Shown here piece by piece: positions 1 to 4,443 of a DNA stretch of 8,140 bases. The notes under the pieces were generated by a model, which ran no database searches, was not told the DNA's origin, and was given only the letters and a program-made list of their open reading frames with translations. This stretch comes from an uncultured Lachnospiraceae bacterium (GTDB lineage Bacteria > Bacillota > Clostridia > Lachnospirales > Lachnospiraceae): positions 1 through 8,140 of the forward strand of contig CADBTX010000250.1 of NCBI GenBank assembly GCA_902797705.1. The letters run 5' to 3'. A program made the position numbers and the translations under genes. Each line of letters starts with the position of its first letter. Position 1 is the stretch's first letter.

Positions 1-423
1 CTCCAAAGGATCCATATCCTCCGTATCAAAGAGCTCGTATACATAGTTCGGTTCGATGAGCTCACTGACGCCGGAGAGTTCTGCAGACTGAAGGGCTGCT
101 TTTGTCCCTTCCCTGAAACGGACCGTGGCCACGCCGTAGTCAAAGCTTAAGAGCACTGCATTATATTCGGCAGCTATCGCCTCCGCTTCCGAACGGCTGC
201 TGCAGGTGAAAACCCCTTCCCTGTCAATATAATCCTCTCCGGGAGTCATTCCGGAAAGCTCCGCGATCTCATCAGAAAGCGCTTCCGAAACCGGATCTTC
301 GGCAACTTCTGAAACTTCCGCAACATCCGTAACTTCTTCTCCGAAAGTCCCCACGGGAGACATCACCATGGAAGCGGTGATAAGAAGGGCAAGTATTTTT
401 CTGTATCTCTTATTGATCCTCAT
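1..423 (-). CDS. Secreted protein N-terminus, probable subtilisin-like (S8) serine protease, partial
   Basis: An open frame of 141 codons starts at ATG 421-423 and runs off the window at position 1 without a stop. A GGAG Shine-Dalgarno lies at 430-433 with 6 nt spacing. Residues 1-28 form a clear signal peptide: a basic start (MRINKRYRK), a hydrophobic core (ILALLITASMVM) and a likely cleavage after TFG, before EE. A short acidic Val/Glu/Ala-rich linker follows (about 29-48). Residues 70-131 (SEAEAIAAEYNAVLLSFDYGVATVRF, in part, then IEPNYVYELFD) resemble the inhibitor-I9-like propeptide of S8 proteases, which usually ends in an EPNYxY motif shortly before the mature enzyme's 'DP' start; DMDPLE is seen here at 136-141. 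The catalytic domain with Asp, His and Ser lies outside the window, so protease activity is inferred. An alternative is another secreted protein with an I9-like prodomain. The gene is separated from trmD by a palindrome-rich leader. Confidence 0.65.
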   Translation of the reverse strand, partial: MRINKRYRKILALLITASMVMSPVGTFGEEVTDVAEVSEVAEDPVSEALSDEIAELSGMTPGEDYIDREGVFTCSSRSEAEAIAAEYNAVLLSFDYGVATVRFREGTKAALQSAELSGVSELIEPNYVYELFDTEDMDPLE

Positions 424-429
424 CAGGTA

Positions 430-433
430 CTCC
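430..433 (-). promoter_or_regulatory. Ribosome binding site of the secreted protease gene
   Basis: GGAG on the minus strand, 6 nt before the ATG at 421-423. It fixes the start of the partial secreted-protein gene and lies 16 nt downstream of the second copy of the repeated hairpin. Confidence 0.7.
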
Positions 434-449
434 ATATATTCTTAGACTT

Positions 450-473
450 CTTGTTTTTCTGATGAAAAACAAG
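450..473. repeat. Perfect hairpin repeat, copy 2 (10-bp stem, 4-nt loop)
   Basis: CTTGTTTTTC and GAAAAACAAG form a perfect 10-bp inverted repeat around the loop TGAT. The same 24 nt occur again at 574-597. There is no T-tract after the stem on either strand, so it does not look like a classical intrinsic terminator. It lies just upstream of the ribosome binding site of the secreted-protein gene and would be in that gene's leader RNA. Confidence 0.85.
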
Positions 474-483
474 GCTCTATGAC

Positions 484-518
484 TTTTTGCGGACGAAATC
501 GGAAATTATCCGCAAAAA
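484..518. repeat. Inverted repeat with 10-bp stem and 15-nt loop
   Basis: TTTTTGCGGA at 484-493 pairs perfectly with TCCGCAAAAA at 509-518. The orientation of T and A tracts is the reverse of a terminator on both strands. On the minus-strand RNA its U-rich 5' arm is the same U-tract that follows the GC hairpin at 519-533, so the two structures share sequence. Confidence 0.75.
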
Positions 519-533
519 TCCGGCTTCGCCGGA
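514..533 (-). terminator. Terminator-like GC hairpin plus T-tract in the trmD to protease gap
   Basis: On the minus strand TCCGGC, loop GAA, GCCGGA (519-533) is followed at once by TTTTT (514-518). This 6-bp GC-rich stem with a U-tract is the best terminator candidate after trmD. The stem and the T-tract are both short, so termination may be partial. Because a promoter-like pair lies upstream at 650-678, it may act as the end of the trmD operon, as an attenuator of the protease gene, or both; this is inference. Confidence 0.5.
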
Positions 534-538
534 CACGC

Positions 539-565
539 CGGTCAGCAAGCTGACCGTCTGGTCAG
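539..565. repeat. Overlapping alternative hairpins made of GGTCAG/CTGACC segments
   Basis: GGTCAG occurs at 540-545 and 560-565, with its complement CTGACC between them at 550-555. The centre segment can pair with either neighbour but not with both. One option is an 8-bp stem (539-546 with 549-556); read on the minus strand it is GGTCAG, CTTG, CTGACC, a G-C closed CUUG tetraloop type. The other is a 6-bp stem with a 4-nt loop (550-555 with 560-565). Two exclusive pairings are what one expects of a switching leader, but could also be chance within a repeat element. Confidence 0.65.
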
Positions 566-570
566 TTACG

Positions 571-600
571 ATTCTTGTTTTTCTGATGAAAAACAAGAAT
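571..600. repeat. Perfect hairpin repeat, copy 1 (13-bp stem, 4-nt loop)
   Basis: A perfect inverted repeat of 13 bp around the loop TGAT. Its inner 24 nt (574-597) are identical to 450-473. Together the copies bound a 151-nt palindrome-rich segment (450-600). No T-tract follows on either strand. Confidence 0.85.
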
Positions 601-614
601 CTACATATAGTATC

Positions 615-650
615 TTATCCGGCAATTATGGTTTTAAAATCACCAGATAA
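615..650. repeat. Weak inverted repeat with 8-bp arms
   Basis: TTATCCGG at 615-622 and CCAGATAA at 643-650 pair over 8 positions, one of them a G-U wobble in minus-strand RNA, around a 20-nt AT-rich loop. It overlaps the end of the promoter-like element at 650-678, so only the part after the transcription start would be in that RNA. Confidence 0.3.
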
Positions 651-678
651 TGATATATCCATATCCGTGAAACGTCAA
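650..678 (-). promoter_or_regulatory. Predicted sigma-A-type promoter for the secreted protease gene
   Basis: On the minus strand TTGACG (673-678, 5 of 6 consensus positions) is separated by exactly 17 nt from TATCAT (650-655, 5 of 6). Transcription would start near 643, giving a leader of about 220 nt before the ATG at 423. The -35 box lies within the 14-bp tandem duplication that follows trmD. This is read by eye; no transcript data support it. Confidence 0.5.
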
Positions 679-695
679 ATCTGAAACGTCAAATC
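668..695. repeat. Perfect 14-bp tandem duplication at the end of trmD
   Basis: TGAAACGTCAAATC is present at 668-681 and again directly at 682-695. The second copy covers two of the three bases of the trmD stop codon (694-696), and each copy carries a TTGACG hexamer on the minus strand, so the duplication doubles a -35-like box. Confidence 0.85.
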
Positions 696-1446
696 ACATT
701 ATCCCCCGGTCCTTATACCATTTTTCCAGCAGTTCCGGACGCATCTCCTTTGTCTTCTTCTTTGCTTCCGTAAGTCTCCAGGTTTCAACAGCCTGATGAT
801 CCCCGGAAAGAAGGATATCCGGCACACTTAAGCCCCTCCACTCCTTTGGTCTCGTATATTGGGGATACTCCAGAAGACCGTTCTCAAAGGATTCACTCCC
901 TGCGGAATCCTCGTTATTCAGGACCCCGGGGATCCGGCGGCTCACTGCGTCCATTATGACGAGAGCCGGAAGTTCCCCGCCTGTCAGCACATAATCTCCG
1001 ATGGAGACCTCATCCGTAACGATACGGTCAAGGACCCTCTGATCTACGCCCTCATAGTGGCCGCAGAGGATGATGAGGCTCTCCTCTCTGGAAAACTCCT
1101 CCGCCATCCCTTCGTCGAAGACCCTGCCTGCAGGGGATGTGTAGATCACCCTTGTCCTCTTTTCCTCCCGGATGGTGGAGAGTTCATCACATTCCTCGTC
1201 AAATTTTGTTTCAATGCGGCTCAATGCCTCCTGATACGCAAGCCATACAGGCTCACACTGGATAAGCATCCCTGCTCCGCCGCCGTAGGTATAATCATCA
1301 ACGGAACCGTAGGAATTCTGGGAAAAGGCCCTTAAAGACACGGTATCAAGACTCAGTATCCCCTCTGACAGGGCTCTCCCTGTAATGCTGGTACTGAAGG
1401 CGTTCTCAATAAGTTCGGGAAAAAGCGTAATTACACAGTATTTCAT
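694..1446 (-). CDS. trmD: tRNA (guanine(37)-N1)-methyltransferase TrmD
   Basis: TrmD transfers a methyl group from S-adenosylmethionine to N1 of G37, next to the anticodon in tRNAs reading CNN-type codons, preventing +1 frameshifting. It works as a SPOUT homodimer in the cytoplasm. The 250-residue length is normal. Visible motifs include YGGGAGM (54-60), the knot segments TSPAGR (103-108), CGHYEGVDQR (128-137) and IGDYVLTGGELPA (149-161), then MDAVSRRIPGVL and LLEYPQYTRP (191-200). The ATG overlaps the rimM stop as ATGA, which suggests translational coupling. One oddity: where the family has a catalytic Asp before Ser-Phe (Asp169 in E. coli), the sequence reads SESF, giving Glu185. The usual downstream partner rplS is absent; a palindrome-rich gap follows. 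The identification is very secure. Confidence 0.97.
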   Translation of the reverse strand: MKYCVITLFPELIENAFSTSITGRALSEGILSLDTVSLRAFSQNSYGSVDDYTYGGGAGMLIQCEPVWLAYQEALSRIETKFDEECDELSTIREEKRTRVIYTSPAGRVFDEGMAEEFSREESLIILCGHYEGVDQRVLDRIVTDEVSIGDYVLTGGELPALVIMDAVSRRIPGVLNNEDSAGSESFENGLLEYPQYTRPKEWRGLSVPDILLSGDHQAVETWRLTEAKKKTKEMRPELLEKWYKDRGIM

Positions 1447-1967
1447 TCAAGCATACCCGGCAGCGGATCCACTGTCATACATCCCTTATTCAGATCGACA
1501 GACAGAACAAATTTCCTGACAGCCGGTATCATGATCTCCTTAGCTCCGTCATTTTTGATAACGTAAACATCATTTCCTGCGCCGTGAAGAATGGAGCTCA
1601 CACTGCCAAGACAGTTTTCCTTAGTATCAAATACCCTGAGGCCGATAATGTCCGCATCAAAGTACTGACCCTCTTTAAGCTCCGCAATATCCTCTCTTCT
1701 TGCCAGGATCTCATAGTCCCGGTATTTGACCACATCATTGATATCATCGATACCCTTAAACTTAAGAATCACCATCTTCTTAAAGAACTTTACATTCTCT
1801 ATCTCAACCGGGATAAGGGTATCCTTCTTTTTAAGATATATTTTTTCAAACAAAGAAAAGCGGCCAGGGTCATCCACTTCAGGGTAGACCTTGACCTCTC
1901 CCTTTATTCCGTGGGTGGTGGTAATGATCCCCGCCCTCAGATATTCTTTTTCAAATGCATCACTCAA
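1443..1967 (-). CDS. rimM: Ribosome maturation factor RimM
   Basis: RimM assists late 30S subunit assembly (head domain, 16S rRNA processing) and binds uS19. The 174 residues show both expected domains: an N-terminal RimM beta-barrel (about 7-90, with AGIITTTHGIKGEVKVYP) and a C-terminal PRC-barrel (about 100-173, GQYFDADIIGLRVFD and the end VDPLPGMLE). The start is a TTG at 1965-1967, because no in-frame ATG precedes the conserved GIITTTHG segment. A GGAG at 1978-1981 lies 10 nt upstream, inside khpA. The gene overlaps khpA by 8 nt and trmD by 4 nt, so it is very probably translated by coupling within the rpsP-trmD operon. The weak start codon may hold RimM below ribosomal-protein levels (inference). 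Confidence 0.95.
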   Translation of the reverse strand: MSDAFEKEYLRAGIITTTHGIKGEVKVYPEVDDPGRFSLFEKIYLKKKDTLIPVEIENVKFFKKMVILKFKGIDDINDVVKYRDYEILARREDIAELKEGQYFDADIIGLRVFDTKENCLGSVSSILHGAGNDVYVIKNDGAKEIMIPAVRKFVLSVDLNKGCMTVDPLPGMLE

Positions 1968-2196
1968 CGTTAGTAATCTCCACGTTGACCTTCTTTGTCT
2001 CTTTTGAGGATGCGGCCTTTACAACAGAGCGGATGGCTTTTGCTATCCTTCCCTGCTTTCCTATGACCTTTCCCATATCGCTCTGGGCAACCTTCAATTC
2101 AATATTTACTTCCCGTTCATTTTCTGTCTCGGTCACAAGTACCTGATCCGGGTTATCAACAAGGGCACGGGCGATAACTTCCACTACTTCTTTCAT
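1960..2196 (-). CDS. khpA: KH-domain RNA-binding protein KhpA (YlqC family)
   Basis: KhpA is a small single-KH RNA-binding protein. In other Firmicutes it dimerises with KhpB (Jag/EloR) and influences cell elongation and division. The 78-residue protein is almost all KH domain, with the hallmark GxxG loop in MGKVIGKQGRIAKAIR (GKQG, residues 46-49). The ATG at 2196 follows an in-frame TAA four codons upstream, so it cannot be extended. The only purine-rich SD-like stretch (minus-strand AAAGGA, 2213-2218) is 16 nt from the ATG, longer than optimal. It lies 48 nt after rpsP and overlaps rimM by 8 nt, in the normal rpsP-khpA-rimM-trmD order. Identity is certain at family level; its RNA targets here are unknown. 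Confidence 0.93.
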   Translation of the reverse strand: MKEVVEVIARALVDNPDQVLVTETENEREVNIELKVAQSDMGKVIGKQGRIAKAIRSVVKAASSKETKKVNVEITNVE

Positions 2197-2244
2197 ATTA
2201 TTTCGTTACCGTTCCTTTCTTTTCTAAGAACAAAAGCGCCTGTA

Positions 2245-2487
2245 TTACAGTATCCCGGCTTTCTTAAAGAGTCTCTGAACGGTTTCTGTGGGCTGTGCGC
2301 CGTTAGAAAGCCACTTCTTTGCCTCCTCTTCGTTTACCTTGAACTCTGAGGGCTCCTTTAAGGGATCGTAGGTTCCGATCTCTGCAACGTTCTTGGAATT
2401 TGAAACCGAATTCCTGGCGTCAGCCACAACAACCCTGTAAAAGGGAGCCTTCTTCTTACCGATTCTCTTTAATCTGATCTTTAACAT
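2245..2487 (-). CDS. rpsP: Small ribosomal subunit protein bS16
   Basis: bS16 binds 16S rRNA in the 5' domain and is needed for 30S assembly. The 80-residue protein begins [20 protein letters not shown] and contains EIGTYDPLK, both typical of the family; the loop between (SVSNSKNVA) differs from the common SPRDGR-type sequence, which is tolerated in this region. An ideal ribosome binding site, GAGGA at 2496-2500, lies 8 nt before the ATG, consistent with high expression. It is 57 nt downstream of ffh, with a small hairpin between them, and 48 nt upstream of khpA. Confidence 0.97.
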   Translation of the reverse strand: MLKIRLKRIGKKKAPFYRVVVADARNSVSNSKNVAEIGTYDPLKEPSEFKVNEEEAKKWLSNGAQPTETVQRLFKKAGIL

Positions 2488-2520
2488 TTTAATCTTCCTC
2501 TCTTTTTTTAATATCTATTT

Positions 2521-2541
2521 CAAACGGATCTTATCCGGTTG
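2521..2541. repeat. Small hairpin between ffh and rpsP
   Basis: CAAACGGAT and ATCCGGTTG pair around CTT as 5 bp, one mismatch, then 3 bp. No T-tract follows on the minus strand, so it is not a convincing terminator. A role as an RNA processing or stability element that allows rpsP to be expressed above ffh is possible but is inference. Confidence 0.35.
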
Positions 2542-2547
2542 AATACC

Positions 2548-3915
2548 TTATCTTAAGCCCTTCATCAGGGATGAAAGATTGCCGAGACCACCCAGGCCTC
2601 CGAACATTCCCTTTCCTTTCATAAGGCCGGGCATGCGCTTCATCATCTTCTGCATCTCGGTAAATTCCTTCACGAGACGGTTCACATACATGATATCGAC
2701 TCCGGCTCCCTTTGCGATGCGGTGCTTTCTCTGGGGATTTAAGAGCTTCGGATTCGCCCTCTCCGCAGCGGTCATGGAATGGATAATGGCCTCGTTCCGC
2801 TTCAGCCGCTTTTCATCCACCATGCCCGAAATGTCCTTTCCTCCGGTGAGCCCCGGCATCATGGAAAGCACTGAGCTAAGGCCTCCCATCTTATTCATCT
2901 GGGACATGGCGTTAAGGTAGTCGTCAAAATCGAACTTTCCCTTCTTAACGCTGTTCTGCATCTTTTCCGCGGCTTCCCTGTCCACGGTATCCGCGGCCTT
3001 CTCAATAAGGGAAAGCACGTCTCCCATACCAAGGATCCTGGAGGCCATACGGTCGGGATAAAATTCTTCAAGACTCTCCGGCTTCTCACCCATTCCGGCA
3101 TAGAGAACGGGAGTACCCACCACATTCCTTATGGAGAGCACGGCACCGCCTCTGGCATCTCCGTCCAGTTTTGAAAGGATGAGTCCGTCTATGCCTATCT
3201 TTTCATTAAAGCCCACAGCCACATTGACAGCGGCCTGTCCGGTACCGGCATCCACAACAAGGATGGTATCCGTGATCTCCACGTTGTCCTTGATGCGCTT
3301 AAGCTCGTCCATCAGCTCTTCATCGACTTCGAGGCGTCCTGCCGTATCCAGTATCACCACATTGAAGCCATGGCTCTTTGCATATTCCACGGCGTCTAAA
3401 GCGATCTTCACCGGGTCCTTTTCATCTTCTTCCTTAAAGACCGGAGTATCCACCTTTTCACCGTTGATCTCCAGCTGTTTGATCGCCGCAGGCCTGTATA
3501 CGTCCAGAGCCGCCAGAAGACTCTTCTTTCCCTTTTTCTTAAGCTTAAGGGCCAGCTTTGCAGCGGTGGTGGTCTTACCTGCACCGTTAAGTCCGCAGAG
3601 CATGATTACGGTCACGCCCTGTCCCGGAGCAAAGGTAAGTTCCCCGGCTTCACCAAGGAGTGAGATCATCTCCTCATTAACGATCTTTATTACAGTCTGC
3701 CCCGGGTTCAGTCCCTTTAAGACCTCCTCACCCACGGCCTTTTCTTCAATGCCTTTTATGAAGGATTTAACGACCTTAAAATTAACATCCGCTTCGAGGA
3801 GCGCCATCTTGACTTCCTTCATGGAAGCCTTCACGTCCTCCTCCGTCAGCATTCCCTTGGATCTCAGGCCCTTAAAGATATTCTGAAGTTTTTCCGTAAG
3901 GCCTTCAAATGCCAT
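2548..3915 (-). CDS. ffh: Signal recognition particle protein Ffh
   Basis: Ffh is the GTPase of the signal recognition particle. It binds 4.5S/SRP RNA and signal sequences emerging from the ribosome, and hands them to FtsY at the membrane. The 455 residues are of normal length. The N domain spans about 1-90; the G domain carries the P-loop GLNGAGKT (108-115), DVYRPAA (138-144), DTAGR (190-194) and SKLDGDARGG (248-257). The methionine-rich M domain runs from about 297 to the end (MQKMMKRMPGLMKGKGM). The RNA-binding segment reads RKHRIAKGAG (396-405), with Ala where many Ffh proteins have Ser in the GSG turn. The ATG overlaps the ylxM stop by one base (TAATG) and has GGGAG at 3923-3927, 7 nt upstream. 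No SRP RNA gene was recognised in the window. Confidence 0.98.
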   Translation of the reverse strand: MAFEGLTEKLQNIFKGLRSKGMLTEEDVKASMKEVKMALLEADVNFKVVKSFIKGIEEKAVGEEVLKGLNPGQTVIKIVNEEMISLLGEAGELTFAPGQGVTVIMLCGLNGAGKTTTAAKLALKLKKKGKKSLLAALDVYRPAAIKQLEINGEKVDTPVFKEEDEKDPVKIALDAVEYAKSHGFNVVILDTAGRLEVDEELMDELKRIKDNVEITDTILVVDAGTGQAAVNVAVGFNEKIGIDGLILSKLDGDARGGAVLSIRNVVGTPVLYAGMGEKPESLEEFYPDRMASRILGMGDVLSLIEKAADTVDREAAEKMQNSVKKGKFDFDDYLNAMSQMNKMGGLSSVLSMMPGLTGGKDISGMVDEKRLKRNEAIIHSMTAAERANPKLLNPQRKHRIAKGAGVDIMYVNRLVKEFTEMQKMMKRMPGLMKGKGMFGGLGGLGNLSSLMKGLR

Positions 3916-4259
3916 TACAATTCTCCCAGTATTTTGTCGGCAAGGGAAGCGATCCTCCCTGCATCAGCGTTTCCGGTTTTCCTGATCACGGACTCTGCCG
4001 CATCCTTTATCTCACGTACCAGTCTGTCGGTTTCCTCAAAGCGCCGGATGAGTCCCAGCTTCTCCTCGTACCCGCTTAAACTCTGCCTGCAGCGGTTAAG
4101 CATCGCAGACACAGCCTGCCGGCTGATACCGTATTCCTCTGATATCTCGGATAATGACAAATCCTCCATTACAGAGGCTTCGTATATTTCTCTCTGCTTA
4201 TCCTTAAGAAGATTCCCGTAGAAATCAAAGAGCAGAGCCTCACTTCTTACATCCTTCAC
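3915..4259 (-). CDS. ylxM: YlxM family helix-turn-helix protein, SRP-associated
   Basis: YlxM proteins are small DNA-binding-like proteins that in Gram-positive bacteria are encoded next to ffh and have been linked to SRP function; their exact role is less settled than that of Ffh. The 114-residue sequence has the family opening LLFDFYGNLLKDKQREIYE and a sigma-70 region-4-like helix-turn-helix (about 33-62, LSLSEISEEYGISRQAVSAM), then YEEKLGL. The only usable start is a GTG at 4257-4259, since an in-frame TGA lies five codons upstream. Its nearest SD-like sequence is weak (GAAAG, 9 nt away), while a stronger AAAGGA is 31 nt upstream, separated by a small hairpin. It is the first gene after the promoter at 4313-4341 and is coupled to ffh by TAATG. 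Confidence 0.9.
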   Translation of the reverse strand: MKDVRSEALLFDFYGNLLKDKQREIYEASVMEDLSLSEISEEYGISRQAVSAMLNRCRQSLSGYEEKLGLIRRFEETDRLVREIKDAAESVIRKTGNADAGRIASLADKILGEL

Positions 4260-4273
4260 CGTCTGTAACTTTC

Positions 4274-4291
4274 AAGGGCTATGATACCCTT
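4274..4291. repeat. Small hairpin in the predicted ylxM 5' leader
   Basis: In minus-strand RNA AAGGGT (4286-4291) pairs with GCCCTT (4274-4279), five Watson-Crick pairs plus one G-U, around a 6-nt loop. It lies between the purine-rich AAAGGA (4291-4296) and the GTG start of ylxM and partly covers the former, so it might affect translation of ylxM. Effect unproven. Confidence 0.35.
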
Positions 4292-4312
4292 CCTTTCTGA
4301 CACACGATGGAC

Positions 4313-4341
4313 ATGATAACAAAAAAAAACAAAGCTGTCAA
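4313..4341 (-). promoter_or_regulatory. Predicted sigma-A-type promoter of the ylxM-ffh-rpsP-khpA-rimM-trmD operon
   Basis: On the minus strand a perfect TTGACA (4336-4341) is followed after exactly 17 nt by TATCAT (4313-4318, 5 of 6). Start is expected near 4306, leaving a leader of about 47 nt before the ylxM GTG. The -35 box is inside the hairpin arm of the ilvA terminator and the spacer contains its nine-T tract. The match to consensus and the position before the ylxM-ffh operon make this a strong call without experimental support. Confidence 0.75.
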
Positions 4342-4359
4342 CTAAAATTGTTGACAGCT
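4321..4359 (-). terminator. Intrinsic terminator downstream of ilvA
   Basis: AGCTGTCAAC (4333-4342) and GTTGACAGCT (4350-4359) form a perfect 10-bp stem with a 7-nt loop. On the minus strand the stem is followed by TTG and then nine T residues (4321-4329). It would end the smc-ftsY-ilvA transcript 85 nt beyond the ilvA stop. On the plus strand only a weak TCTGCTTTT follows, so it is mainly one-directional. Confidence 0.85.
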
Positions 4360-4397
4360 CTGCTTTTAGTATTCCAGTAACTATTCAGAACAGTCAC

Positions 4398-4413
4398 TTG
4401 CAAAACCGCAAGG
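4398..4413. repeat. Minor hairpin in the ilvA 3' region
   Basis: CTTGC and GCAAG pair around a 6-nt loop about 30 nt after the ilvA stop codon. There is no T-tract. It may be chance; nothing else stands out in the rest of 4360-4443. Confidence 0.25.
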
Positions 4414-4443
4414 ACGTATGAAAACCAAGGCATTATGCACAAA

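Noticed and set aside
487..684. 65-codon plus-strand open frame across the trmD to protease gap
   Set aside because: It begins with TTG inside an inverted repeat arm, has no ribosome binding site, runs through several palindromes and encodes no recognisable domain. The DNA is better explained as a leader or repeat.
424..693. CRISPR array or tRNA gene in the palindromic gap
   Set aside because: Only two repeat copies with unlike spacing and content, and no cloverleaf or CCA-type acceptor end could be found.
3131..3886. 251-codon plus-strand open frame opposite ffh
   Set aside because: It is a Ser/Thr/Pro-rich shadow of the conserved ffh frame. The minus frame carries all Ffh motifs and a ribosome binding site.
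4224..4275. Short leader peptide starting at TTG 4273-4275 and overlapping the ylxM start
   Set aside because: Only 11 codons, a weak start and no attenuator-type codon run; the support is too thin.
4260..4443. A possible plus-strand promoter from TTGACA at 4351-4356
   Set aside because: The sequence 17 nt downstream (CCAGTA) is not a -10 box and no plus-strand gene follows; the hexamer is there because the terminator stem is symmetric.
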